Of a stretch of 64,000 nt of DNA, positions 18,796-28,383 are shown in pieces. The translations under genes and the position numbers were made by a program. Below the pieces are notes generated by a model. The model worked only from the letters and a program-made list of their open reading frames with translations. It was not told the DNA's origin and did no database searches. Source of the DNA: Marinobacter sp. (GTDB lineage Bacteria; Pseudomonadota; Gammaproteobacteria; Pseudomonadales; Oleiphilaceae). Within the stretch, counting starts at the first letter, position 1. Each line of letters opens with the position of its first letter. The stretch spans positions 1 to 64,000 of the forward strand of contig JAGPVT010000102.1 in NCBI GenBank assembly GCA_018066865.1. The letters run 5' to 3'.

Positions 18796-19859
18796 TACAG
18801 AAAGCTCTCTGAAATCAGTCGCTGGCAGCGCTTCTCAAGATAGTTGGCCGCATGGCCAAACGCCGCAAAACGCTTGTCGCTGGTCTGGCCGTGGTAGAAC
18901 CGGTAATAGATCTGCTGAACAATCACCGCCAACCGGAACAACCCGTAAATCTCATAGAAATCGAAGTTATCCGCCCGAAAACCGGACGTCTCCATGTAGT
19001 ACGTCACCACTTCCTTGCGTGTGAGCATGCCGGGGCGGTGCGTAGGCTGACGGCGCAGCATCTGGAACGGGCCTTCGTCGTCCGCCTCAATCCAGTAGGC
19101 AAGCGTGTTGCCCAGATCCATCAGAGGGTCGCCAATCGTTGCCATTTCCCAATCCAGCACCCCAATTACCTCAAATGGGTTGCCCGGGTTCAGCACCACG
19201 TTGTCAAAACGGAAGTCGTTGTGAATAACAACCTGGGCAATGTCATTTGGCATCTTGTCATTCAGCCAGGACATAACCGCCTCAAAATCGCCGACATCGT
19301 CTGTGCGGGCTTTACGGAAACGATCACTCCAGCCGCCGATCTGACGCTGAACATACCCCTCACCCTTGCCCAGAGAATCCAGGCCCGCAGCCTTGGTATC
19401 AACTCGGTGCAAATCCACCATCTTGTCAATCACGCTCAGACACAGCTTGCGTGTATCGGTTTCATTCAATTGCAGATCGTTGGGGAAGTCCTGGCGCAGG
19501 ATGATGCCGTTCAAGCGCTCCATCACGTAAAAATCGCACCCCAACACGTCGTGATCGTCGCAAATGGCGATGATATCGGGCACATAAGGGTAGATGGGCT
19601 TCAGCGCCTGCATCACCCTCGCTTCACGCAGCATGTCGTGGGCAGATTTTGCAATCTTGCCAAAAGGTGGGCGGCGCAAAACAAATGAGCGGTCACCGTA
19701 GTCCACCTGATACGTCAGATTGGAAGCACCGCCCGGGTACTGACGGATAATCGGCTCGCCCGTGAGATCCGGGACGGCACCTTTCATAAACCGGTCAACG
19801 GTCGAAAGATCGAGCTCCTCACCTTCGCGGATGTCCTCCGCTTGATCAATCTGGGTCAT
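18795..19859 (-). CDS. APH-like phosphotransferase family protein (ACAD-associated kinase type)
   Basis: PGGASNLTYQVDYGDRSFVLRRPP, VIHNDFRFDNVVLNP, VLDWEMATIGDPLMDLG. Confidence 0.92.
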   Translation of the reverse strand: MTQIDQAEDIREGEELDLSTVDRFMKGAVPDLTGEPIIRQYPGGASNLTYQVDYGDRSFVLRRPPFGKIAKSAHDMLREARVMQALKPIYPYVPDIIAICDDHDVLGCDFYVMERLNGIILRQDFPNDLQLNETDTRKLCLSVIDKMVDLHRVDTKAAGLDSLGKGEGYVQRQIGGWSDRFRKARTDDVGDFEAVMSWLNDKMPNDIAQVVIHNDFRFDNVVLNPGNPFEVIGVLDWEMATIGDPLMDLGNTLAYWIEADDEGPFQMLRRQPTHRPGMLTRKEVVTYYMETSGFRADNFDFYEIYGLFRLAVIVQQIYYRFYHGQTSDKRFAAFGHAANYLEKRCQRLISESFL

Positions 19860-19890
19860 TCCAAGCTCTCCTTTTACTCTCGTGTTCCGG

Positions 19891-20712
19891 TCAGGCCTTG
19901 GCCTTACCGCCCATCTTCTTCATCCAGCGCTTGCTCTCTTCGTACATGAGCTTGTCGAAAGCCCAGGGCACGTAGCGCTTGAATATCCAAAGGCGGCGCT
20001 CTTTGGCGTGGGGTAACACCCAGAAATCCTTGTTCTTGACCGAACGCACTATATCTTCTGCAACGTGATCGGCTGAAATATTGGAGCGCTTCATCAGCTT
20101 ATTCACACTTTGCTGAATACCGGGAATATCCGAACGCATGCTGTTGGTCAGGTTGGTCTGGAAAAACGCCGGGCAAACGCAGCTGACGTGAATGCCGTCA
20201 CTCCGCAATTCCTGGCTTAAAGTTTCCGACAATGCAATAACACCGGCCTTCGATACATTGTAGCTATCCATCAGCGGCGCCAACATCAGGCCCGCCATGG
20301 AGGCAATGTTCACAAACGCACCTGAACCCTGCTTCTTGAACTGCGGCGTAAACGCCTTACAGCCTCGCACCACGCCCAGCACGTTGATATCCAAAATCCA
20401 TTCCCAATCGGCCATGGTGGTATCTTCAATCGACCCGGCAGACGCCACGCCGGCATTATTCACCACCACATCCACGCCGCCCCACTTCTCAGTGAGGTCC
20501 GCACAGATTTTTTCCAGATCCGTCAGCCGCCGAACATCGCACTCTACAAAGTAGCCTTCGCCACCGGCATAGTTGATTTCCTGCTCAACACCAACGCCTT
20601 GCTCGGAATTAATGTCACCGATACAGACCTTGGCGCCTTCTCTGGCATAACGCAGTGCAATGGCCCTGCCAAGGCCGCTTGCGCCGCCTGTTACGAATAC
20701 TCTTTGTGTCAT
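19891..20712 (-). CDS. SDR family oxidoreductase
   Basis: TGGASGLGRAIALRYA, NNAG, YNVSKAG. Confidence 0.9.
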   Translation of the reverse strand: MTQRVFVTGGASGLGRAIALRYAREGAKVCIGDINSEQGVGVEQEINYAGGEGYFVECDVRRLTDLEKICADLTEKWGGVDVVVNNAGVASAGSIEDTTMADWEWILDINVLGVVRGCKAFTPQFKKQGSGAFVNIASMAGLMLAPLMDSYNVSKAGVIALSETLSQELRSDGIHVSCVCPAFFQTNLTNSMRSDIPGIQQSVNKLMKRSNISADHVAEDIVRSVKNKDFWVLPHAKERRLWIFKRYVPWAFDKLMYEESKRWMKKMGGKAKA

Positions 20713-20723
20713 AGTGTTTTCCG

Positions 20724-21935
20724 TTAGTTTTTATATTTGCGTAACTCGATGCGAGCAACCGTAGCCCGATGCACCTCATCCGGGCCATCTGCCAAACGCA
20801 GCACACGAGCATAGGCAAACAATTGGGTCAACGGGAAGTCGTCGTCACTCACCCCGGCACCACCGTGAATCTGAATTGCCTGATCGACAATGGTTTGCAA
20901 CATTGAAGGAACAACCGCCTTGATCATAGCAACTTCCTGAATGGCGCCCGCAATCCCCTTGGTATCCAGCGCCCAGGCACATTTCAGAGTTAGCAGACGC
21001 GCCTGTTCAATCGACATGCGGGCATTGGCAATAATATCCGGATTACCGCCCAGCTTCGCCAACGGGCGACCAAACGCCTCACGGCTCATCGCCCGCTTCA
21101 CCAGAAGTTCAAGCGCACGCTCAGCTGCGCCGATAGCGCGCATACAGTGGTGCACACGGCCAGGCCCAAGACGACCTTGGGCAATTTCAAAGCCACGCCC
21201 GGGGCCTGCAATAAACGCACTCTTGGGCAAGCGCACATTTTCAAACAGCACCTGGCCATGCCCGTAAGGCTCGTCGTACTCCCCAAACACCGGAAGCATA
21301 CGTTCAATTTTCACACCCGGCGCATCAAGCGGAACCAGAACCATGGAGTGGCGGCGATGCTTATGGGCATCCGGGTCCGAAAGCCCCATAAAGATGGCGA
21401 CCTTGCAGTCAGGATGACCAATGCCGGTACTCCACCACTTACGGCCATTCAGCACCACTTCGTCACCTTCAACCACCGCCGTTGCTTCCATGGTGGTTGC
21501 ATCGGAAGAGGCTACGGCGGGCTCAGTCATGCAGAACGCCGAACGGATTTCGCCGCTGAGCAAACGCGGTAACCATTCGGCCTTCTGTTCTTCAGAACCG
21601 TAGTGAATCAGCACTTCCATATTGCCGGTATCCGGCGCATTGCAGTTAAAAATCTCAGGCGCAATAAAACTGCGGCCCGTCTCTTCAGCAATCAGAGCGT
21701 AATCGGAGTTAAGTAGGCCACAACCGTATTTCTCATCCGGGAAGAACATGTTCCAGAGCCCTTGGGCTTTGGCCTTTTCTTTCAACTCCTTGATGATTGG
21801 CAGCACAACCCAGCGATTTTCAAGCGACGCCAGCTCTTTATGGTACTGAGCTTCAACCGGGAAAATCTCTTCCGCCATAAACGCTTTTACACGCTTGAGA
21901 TAATCCTGACCTTTCTCGGAGATACTGAAATCCAT
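20724..21935 (-). CDS. Acyl-CoA dehydrogenase family protein (ACAD10/11-like)
   Basis: FCMTEPAVASSDATTMEATAV, GAAERALELLVKRA, QIHGGAGVSDDFPL-type C-terminus; start ATG 21935. Confidence 0.9.
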   Translation of the reverse strand: MDFSISEKGQDYLKRVKAFMAEEIFPVEAQYHKELASLENRWVVLPIIKELKEKAKAQGLWNMFFPDEKYGCGLLNSDYALIAEETGRSFIAPEIFNCNAPDTGNMEVLIHYGSEEQKAEWLPRLLSGEIRSAFCMTEPAVASSDATTMEATAVVEGDEVVLNGRKWWSTGIGHPDCKVAIFMGLSDPDAHKHRRHSMVLVPLDAPGVKIERMLPVFGEYDEPYGHGQVLFENVRLPKSAFIAGPGRGFEIAQGRLGPGRVHHCMRAIGAAERALELLVKRAMSREAFGRPLAKLGGNPDIIANARMSIEQARLLTLKCAWALDTKGIAGAIQEVAMIKAVVPSMLQTIVDQAIQIHGGAGVSDDDFPLTQLFAYARVLRLADGPDEVHRATVARIELRKYKN

Positions 21936-22088
21936 TGCTGAACCCTCACGAAAATTGAATACCGGAAAAAGAGTGCGATGAACAAAAAGCACGATGAGAG
22001 CAGTCTACGGTTACACCAACTATTACACGACTGAATTATTCTTATCGTTTACTATTAACTTCGTTTATTCACAAAGAGCACACTGAAC

Positions 22089-22982
22089 ATGGCCGGTACT
22101 CGCCTTGACCTCAACCTTCTGCATGTTTTTGACACTATATATCGGGAAGGAAGCCTCACCCGCGCAGCAAAGGCGTTGCACCTGACCCAGCCGGCGGTAA
22201 GCCACTCCCTGTCGCGCCTGCGGGATCATTTCGATGACCCGCTGTTCACCCGTCAGGGCAATCAGATGGTACCAACACCTCTGGCCCGCCGCTTCCTCGA
22301 ATCCATGAAACCCGGGCTTACCCAGATTCAGGGAGCGGTGAATCAGTTTCATGCATTTGATCCGGCGAATCAGCGCAAAACCTATTCACTGGGCCTGAGG
22401 GATGTTCTGGAATCGACTTTTCTGCCGCAGTTCATGCAACGGCTGGATCCTTATCCGGAACTGGAGATTGCCAGCAAACGCATTCCTCGTCGGGAAATGG
22501 AAACACAACTCGCGGCTGGCAAACTGGACTTTGCCGTTGACGTTCTACTGCCGGTCAGCAGTCAAACGTCACATGAGCTTCTAAGGCAGGACAGGCTTGT
22601 GGTTCTGGCACAGAAAGGGCACCCGCTGGCATCAAAGGCATTGGACATGGATGGGTATCTTTCAGCGCGTCACGTGCTGGTTTCGTCACGTACGGAAGGG
22701 CCCGGGATTGAGGATTTTGAACTGTCGAGGCTCGGGGTTCAGCGCAGCATCCGCCTGCGTTGCCAGCATTACTACGCGGCCTGCCGGGTCGTGGAAGCAA
22801 CCGATCTTTTGCTGACCATGCCGGAAACTTACGCCAGAATTATTGCAGAGCGAGCCAACATTACCATAATGAACCCGCCAGCAGACCTGCCCTCACTCGA
22901 TGCGCATCTATATTGGCACAAGGCTTATGGTCAGGAACCTGCGCTAATCTGGTTCCGGGAACAGCTCAAAGCGATTCAGTAA
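22089..22982 (+). CDS. LysR family transcriptional regulator
   Basis: LDLNLLHVFDTIYREGSLTRAAKALHLTQPAVSHSLSRLR HTH; divergent from the ACAD operon. Confidence 0.92.
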   Translation: MAGTRLDLNLLHVFDTIYREGSLTRAAKALHLTQPAVSHSLSRLRDHFDDPLFTRQGNQMVPTPLARRFLESMKPGLTQIQGAVNQFHAFDPANQRKTYSLGLRDVLESTFLPQFMQRLDPYPELEIASKRIPRREMETQLAAGKLDFAVDVLLPVSSQTSHELLRQDRLVVLAQKGHPLASKALDMDGYLSARHVLVSSRTEGPGIEDFELSRLGVQRSIRLRCQHYYAACRVVEATDLLLTMPETYARIIAERANITIMNPPADLPSLDAHLYWHKAYGQEPALIWFREQLKAIQ

Positions 22983-23344
22983 GCGCCCACAGCAGCAAGG
23001 AAGCCAAAAAATCCGATCGCCGTTATACCGAGCGAGGCAGTCACAATACCAAATCCCCACCAGATGGCTGCGCCATCCGAAATAGCGACTCCATGGCCGC
23101 GCAGTGTGCGATAAAACGCCCAAGGCCCAAGAAGAAACGCCCCGACCACTGCAAACACCAACCCGACACTGATGCCAGCAAAGGTCCAGGTAGCAAGCGT
23201 TGTGGCGCGGTCTGAAACACTGGCAGCAGCACTGTCAGTAACCCCGTGATGCTCCAGGAACTTCTTGCAGAAGAACCACAACAGCGCAAAGAGCGCTGCT
23301 ACGAACACAAGGCCACCAATAATAGTAAGAAGGCGATAAAGCAC
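22976..23344 (-). CDS. Hypothetical membrane protein (about three TM helices), GTG start
   Basis: Hydrophobic segments; start abuts upstream small gene stop. Confidence 0.65.
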   Translation of the reverse strand: MLYRLLTIIGGLVFVAALFALLWFFCKKFLEHHGVTDSAAASVSDRATTLATWTFAGISVGLVFAVVGAFLLGPWAFYRTLRGHGVAISDGAAIWWGFGIVTASLGITAIGFFGFLAAVGAY

Positions 23345-23346
23345 GA

Positions 23347-23565
23347 TCAGGCTTCCTGTAAGTTAGGGCAAACGTCAGGCCGGAAAATGCGGCTCTGGCA
23401 AACACTCGAAACCGGGCCTCGCAAACAGATAACATTGGTAGAGAGTAATACCCTGGGAACGTCGACGATAGGCTGAAAGGCAAAGGTAAAAGAAAAGTCC
23501 AGGCCTTCCCCACAGGCGCATTGCTCACAGTGGGACTCATCAAAGAGGATTTCTGGCTTTTTCAC
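23347..23565 (-). CDS. Hypothetical 72-aa cysteine-containing protein (GTG start at 23565)
   Basis: MKKPEILFDESHCEQCACGEGLDFSFTFAFQPIVDVPRVLLSTNVICLRGPVSSVCQSRIFRPDVCPNLQEA; stop next to the 23344 start. Confidence 0.5.
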   Translation of the reverse strand: MKKPEILFDESHCEQCACGEGLDFSFTFAFQPIVDVPRVLLSTNVICLRGPVSSVCQSRIFRPDVCPNLQEA

Positions 23566-23759
23566 ACTGACTCCGATGTTTTGAGCCGGGAAAATCCGCC
23601 GGATCAATAAAAAAGTATCTGGCCGCCACTATAGCCACGAAAAGCTTGCTGGTAAAACGACTTACAGTAAAAGTCTATCAAACGCTGGCATCCGCTAGTC
23701 ACGCAACTACACTGGGCTTTAGCATTCGTTCAAGCCTTTCAATTAAAGGAGTCTCCATA

Positions 23760-24926
23760 ATGGCCCAAACTACCCGTATCGCAGTAACCCCGGGCGATGG
23801 CATCGGCCCGGAAGTCGTGGGGGAAGCCATACGCTGCCTGGAAACCTTGCGCGCAAAGCACAGCCTGGCGCTTGAATGGACGCGCTTCCCCTGGCCTTCA
23901 CATGCCTGGCATCAGGAGCATGGCGAGTCCATGCCCGATGACGCCCTGGCCCAGCTCAAAGCCTATGACGCCATATTACTCGGCGCCTTGGGTGACCCGG
24001 GACCTCTGGACGACCCGAATCGTTATCTATTAACCGACAGCGTCTCTCTGGCGCCTTTGCTGGATATGCGCAAAGGCTTTGACCAGTGGGTGTGCGAACG
24101 CCCTGCTCGCCTGTTACCCGGCGCCCGCCAATATCTCGCCGATGAGCGAGCAAAAGACATCGATATGCTGGTGATCCGGGAAAACTCCGAGGGCGAGTAT
24201 GTGAGCCAGGGTGGCCGGCTGCGCAAGGGAACCGAAGATGAGATTGCCACCCAGATGGAAGTGTTTACCCGCAAGGCGACCAACCGCATTATTCGCTATG
24301 GGTTTGAACAGGCTCGTGCCAGGGCTGCAGACCGCGTTAAAGAGGGCCGTACCAGAAGCTTCCGTACTCCTGATGGCAGTCGGGATGGCCGTAGTTGCGA
24401 AAGTCAGGTGTGCCTGATTACCAAACGCAACGCCCTGCGCTACTGGGGCGACATGTACACCGAGGCATTTGAGGACATCAGCAAGGAGTATCCGGACGTA
24501 GCCACGCACCACGAGCTGGTAGACGCCGCCTGTATGAAGTTCGTGCAAAGCCCGTGGGCCTTTGACGTGGTGGTCGCCAGCAATCTGCAGGGCGACATTC
24601 TTACGGATCTTGCGGCCGTGTTGTCGGGTGGCATGGGCGTTGCCCCATCCTGCAACCTGAACCCCACAGATCCGGAAATGCCCTCCATGTTCGAGCCCAC
24701 CCATGGCAGTGCTCCGGACATTGCCGGCCAGGGCCTGGCGGACCCGACAGCCATGTTGTTTACCACCGCACGCATGCTGGAGTGGCTGGGCCGGAAGGAT
24801 CCTGTTATGGCGGCGGCTGGCAAGGAGTTGTTTGACGCTGTGGCAGCAGACTTGGCAGAGAGTGCCTGTGCCCGGCGGAGAACCAGGGAGATCGGCGAAG
24901 CGATCTGCCAACGGCTTTCAGCCTGA
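23760..24926 (+). CDS. Isocitrate/isopropylmalate dehydrogenase family protein
   Basis: AVTPGDGIGPEVV, VIRENSEGEYVSQGGR, SNLQGDILTDLAAVLSGGMG, FEPTHGSAPDIAGQG. Confidence 0.9.
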   Translation: MAQTTRIAVTPGDGIGPEVVGEAIRCLETLRAKHSLALEWTRFPWPSHAWHQEHGESMPDDALAQLKAYDAILLGALGDPGPLDDPNRYLLTDSVSLAPLLDMRKGFDQWVCERPARLLPGARQYLADERAKDIDMLVIRENSEGEYVSQGGRLRKGTEDEIATQMEVFTRKATNRIIRYGFEQARARAADRVKEGRTRSFRTPDGSRDGRSCESQVCLITKRNALRYWGDMYTEAFEDISKEYPDVATHHELVDAACMKFVQSPWAFDVVVASNLQGDILTDLAAVLSGGMGVAPSCNLNPTDPEMPSMFEPTHGSAPDIAGQGLADPTAMLFTTARMLEWLGRKDPVMAAAGKELFDAVAADLAESACARRRTREIGEAICQRLSA

Positions 24927-24956
24927 GGAATCAGAATAATTGAGAGACCAGAGCAA

Positions 24957-24984
24957 CAGAGCCAGAAAAAGTTTTCTGGCTCTG
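24957..24984. terminator. Bidirectional intrinsic terminator
   Basis: CAGAGCCAGAAAA-AG-TTTTCTGGCTCTG perfect 13-nt arms. Confidence 0.8.
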
Positions 24985-25003
24985 TTTCATTCATAAGCGC
25001 CTA

Positions 25004-25576
25004 TTAATCAGCCATCACAAATTCGAGACGCCCCGGCGCTACACGCACATCCATAGGCACCATGCCGAACATTCGCTGGGCAGCGTTGGTTTCATCCAGA
25101 CGGTAAACCGGCATGGTTTCAAGCATCTGGGCCACAACCCGCATAACGTTGTCGGTGATTGGCGCCAGATCGCCCTTGAAGAAGCCCGCATCAACACTGC
25201 TTTCCAGCAGTTTTATTCTGCGGATGTAAATAGCCTTTTCCTTGCTGTCGTAGACCGGTGCGCCTTCAATCTTCAAAGCAATATCAACCGGCAGTTTGGC
25301 CAGAAATGCGTTCAGCGCGACCTGCCCTTTCAAGTCAATCACCGCAACATCCCGACCATCCGGCCCCAAGGTAACGTCGGCGCCATCAAGGCTCAGACTT
25401 AGTGGAGAGCCATTCTTCAGCTGCAGGCGATCGTAGTCACGAACCGCGTCCTGCAGGTGACGCTCCAGTTCGCCTTCCGAGATTGAATAGGGGGAAAGGC
25501 TGGCACACCCGCTGGACAAGGCAAGCACCAGAAACACCATGCCCCAGAGGCCACTCAGGTGCAGTTTATTCATCAT
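25004..25576 (-). CDS. DUF1439-type lipoprotein
   Basis: Lipobox LALSSGCASL; amphipathic beta-rich body (YSISEGELERHL...). Confidence 0.75.
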   Translation of the reverse strand: MMNKLHLSGLWGMVFLVLALSSGCASLSPYSISEGELERHLQDAVRDYDRLQLKNGSPLSLSLDGADVTLGPDGRDVAVIDLKGQVALNAFLAKLPVDIALKIEGAPVYDSKEKAIYIRRIKLLESSVDAGFFKGDLAPITDNVMRVVAQMLETMPVYRLDETNAAQRMFGMVPMDVRVAPGRLEFVMAD

Positions 25577-25623
25577 TGTCTCTCCATGGGTTTGACCATC
25601 TGCGCGGCGGCAGCGCAGGCCGT

Positions 25624-25815
25624 TTACTCGTTCTCGGCCCGGGCTTCTACGTGAGGGGTAAGATTATCATCGAAAACAACCCGCAATAGAATGGGCTGGC
25701 AGCATACCTGGCAATCTTCAACGTATTCCTGTTCCACTACAGACGGGTCGACGCTGATATCCAGCGTCTCCCAGCAGTAGGGGCACTGGATAAGTACAGA
25801 ATCCAGAGCCGACAT
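25624..25815 (-). CDS. CPXCG motif-containing cysteine-rich protein
   Basis: VLIQCPYCWETLDISVDPSVVEQEYVEDCQVCCQPI. Confidence 0.92.
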   Translation of the reverse strand: MSALDSVLIQCPYCWETLDISVDPSVVEQEYVEDCQVCCQPILLRVVFDDNLTPHVEARAENE

Positions 25816-25824
25816 AGGCGTACC

Positions 25825-27051
25825 TCAGAACTGTTGTTTAGCCATCCACGGAATGATTCGATCAAACGCAGCTTCAAGGTTCTCGCAGGTCGTCGAGAAA
25901 CTGATACGCACAGCGTTGGTACAGGCCTCGCCAAACGCATCTCCCGGCACCATGCATACCCCGGTTTCCTTGAGCATGCGCAGCGCCAGGTCCGAACCAT
26001 CCACATGGGGCGGCAAACCCGGGAACGCAAAGAAAGCGCCACCTGGCTTGTAGCCGGTCATGTAGGGCGTCTGATCTATCAACTCAACCACTTTATCCCG
26101 GCGTTCCCGGTATATATCCAGCATGTCCCTCACACATTGCTGATCACCCGTCAGCGCCGCCACACCAGCGAACTGCGAAGGCGTATTGGCAACCGAAGTC
26201 GTGAACATGTGATAGCGCCGCAGGGATTTAATCGCCGCCTGGCTGGAAATAACCCAGCCTATACGTAACCCCGCCATGCTGTAGGTTTTCGAAAAACTGC
26301 TGATGCACATGATGTTGTCCAGATCCATGGAACAGTTCAGGACACTGGCAAAATCATCGTCATCAAAGATCAGGTGATCATAAACCTCGTCGGCATAAAC
26401 CTGTATGCCCCGGTAGGCGCACTCTTCCAGAATGGTTTCCACGGTACTGCGGGGGTATACCGCTCCGGTCGGGTTATTCGGATTGTTGAGTATCAGGGCA
26501 AAAGTGCGCGGCCCCATGGCACGGATCACCTCGTCAGGATCGAGCTGGTGATCGTTCTCCGCGTGAGTCGGCACAAACTTGACCTCACCTCCGTTCATAC
26601 GAATCAGAGGCGCATACAGCAGGAAGGAGGGGTCCGTCACGATGAACTGTCGCCCCGGCGCTGCTGTAGCAGAAATTGCGAGATACATGGCTTCCGTGGC
26701 ACCGCTGGTGATCAGAATGTTGTCTCGGGTGAGCTTGCGGTTGTAGCGCTTACCATAGTAATCCCTCAGCGCTACCAGCAATTCAGGAAGCCCGGCGTCC
26801 ATGGTATAGCCAGTCTGCCCTGCGTGGAGGGCATCAACATAAGCATCAATAATATGCTTGGGTGTTGGCAAATCCGGCTGACCAATCGAAAGATGGATAA
26901 CATCCTTCATGGTGGCTGCCATATTGACCATACGCCGAATGCCCGGCACCGGAACAGCCTGCATGGCAGGGTTCCAACTGGCCTTGCCTTTCCGGTACTT
27001 CACTTTCTTTGGGCTTTCCTGGCCGGTATCTCTGTTGGCGGCGTCTGCCAT
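25825..27051 (-). CDS. Pyridoxal phosphate-dependent class I/II aminotransferase
   Basis: NNPNNPTGAVY, SFSKTYSMAGLRIGW PLP-lysine motif; start ATG 27051. Confidence 0.92.
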   Translation of the reverse strand: MADAANRDTGQESPKKVKYRKGKASWNPAMQAVPVPGIRRMVNMAATMKDVIHLSIGQPDLPTPKHIIDAYVDALHAGQTGYTMDAGLPELLVALRDYYGKRYNRKLTRDNILITSGATEAMYLAISATAAPGRQFIVTDPSFLLYAPLIRMNGGEVKFVPTHAENDHQLDPDEVIRAMGPRTFALILNNPNNPTGAVYPRSTVETILEECAYRGIQVYADEVYDHLIFDDDDFASVLNCSMDLDNIMCISSFSKTYSMAGLRIGWVISSQAAIKSLRRYHMFTTSVANTPSQFAGVAALTGDQQCVRDMLDIYRERRDKVVELIDQTPYMTGYKPGGAFFAFPGLPPHVDGSDLALRMLKETGVCMVPGDAFGEACTNAVRISFSTTCENLEAAFDRIIPWMAKQQF

Positions 27052-27325
27052 AACAACCTCCTGCAACGGGAACGGGGGCAAAAACATCTACCACTGCAGG
27101 TTAGCCAGTAAGGTCAGGGCATACAAGACAAAAACAGACAAACAATGCATAGGTATTAGTACGTGCCAGCCAGCTTGCCCCGGAAACAACAGAGCCAGGC
27201 CGAGGTTGACCCAATGGCATCTGCCCACCAGACTGTGTCGAGGGCATCGAGGGCCTGACAACGGGAATAACAAGCCTCAGAAAAATCACACACGACAATC
27301 AGCCATCTGACCAGGCGGAGGTTCA

Positions 27326-28309
27326 ATGACTCAACACAGCAAGCCTGTGGTAACCGTTCTCACCGCACCCGGAGAGCAGGAGCCACCGGGTATGGATTCA
27401 CTAAGAGCTCGCGCAGAAGTGCGCTTCGCCAGTGACGAGGCAACCCTGCGCAGCACTCTGCCGGGTACCGACGTAATGATGGTGACGGATTTCCGCACCG
27501 AGGCTCTTGAGGCCGCATGGGGCTGTGCAGACAAGCTGAAATGGATACACGCCACCAGTGCCGGGGTCGATGCTTTGATGTTCCCTGCCCTCACAAAAGG
27601 CAAGGTGGTGGTCACCAACGCCAGAGGCATATTTGACCGAACGATCGCCGAGTACGTGCTATGTACCATTCTGATGTTTGCCAAGGATTTCCCGGGCTCA
27701 ATCCGTTTGCAAATGAAACACCAGTGGAAGCACAGGGATACAGAAAGAGCCGAGGGCAAGCAGGTTCTGGTGGTTGGCGCAGGCTCCATCGGTCGTCAGA
27801 TCGGACGCCTCGTTGCGGCGGCCGGCTTGAGGCCGCACGGTATAGCCAGAACAGCCCGCAAAGACGACCCGGACTTTGTTGCCGTTCACGGCAATGACGA
27901 TCTGTATAACCAGCTGGGCCATGCCGATTATGTGGTTATCGCAGCACCGCTGACACCACAAACCGAAGGCCTGTTTGACGAAAAAGCCTTCAAAGCCATG
28001 AAGAACACAGCGCGCCTGATCAATATCGGGCGCGGGCCGATTGTTAAAACGGGTGATTTGATTGCCGCCCTGTCGAGCGGTGAAATTGCCGGCGCCGGGC
28101 TTGATGTGTTTGATGAAGAGCCATTACCCGAGGATCATCCTCTGTGGGATATGGAAAACGTGACCATGACGGCGCACATGGCCGGCGATTTTATCGGATG
28201 GAAGCGGGCCCTTACGGATCAGTTCCTCGATAATTTCGATCGTTGGCACAGAGGAGAAGAGTTGTTTAACCCGGTTGACAAAGAGCTGGGTTACGCCGGG
28301 AGCAAGTAA
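27326..28309 (+). CDS. D-2-hydroxyacid dehydrogenase
   Basis: GAGSIGRQIGRLVAAAGL, INIGRGPIVKTGDLIAAL, GAGLDVFDEEPLPEDHPLW. Confidence 0.92.
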   Translation: MTQHSKPVVTVLTAPGEQEPPGMDSLRARAEVRFASDEATLRSTLPGTDVMMVTDFRTEALEAAWGCADKLKWIHATSAGVDALMFPALTKGKVVVTNARGIFDRTIAEYVLCTILMFAKDFPGSIRLQMKHQWKHRDTERAEGKQVLVVGAGSIGRQIGRLVAAAGLRPHGIARTARKDDPDFVAVHGNDDLYNQLGHADYVVIAAPLTPQTEGLFDEKAFKAMKNTARLINIGRGPIVKTGDLIAALSSGEIAGAGLDVFDEEPLPEDHPLWDMENVTMTAHMAGDFIGWKRALTDQFLDNFDRWHRGEELFNPVDKELGYAGSK

Positions 28310-28328
28310 GCTATTTTTGCGAGCAGTT

Positions 28329-28370
28329 GGAATAAAAAACGGGAACCTGCGGGCTCCCGTTTTTTATTCC
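28329..28370. terminator. Strong bidirectional intrinsic terminator
   Basis: GGAATAAAAAACGGGA-acctgcgggc-TCCCGTTTTTTATTCC, 16-bp perfect stem. Confidence 0.92.
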
Positions 28371-28383
28371 TGCAATCTGAGGT

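Noticed and set aside
18852-19688. 278-aa plus-strand ORF opposite the phosphotransferase
   Set aside because: Antisense shadow of a well-supported kinase gene
24114-24911. 265-aa minus-strand ORF opposite the isopropylmalate dehydrogenase-like gene
   Set aside because: Antisense shadow ORF; His/Gly/Ala-rich composition typical of reverse reading
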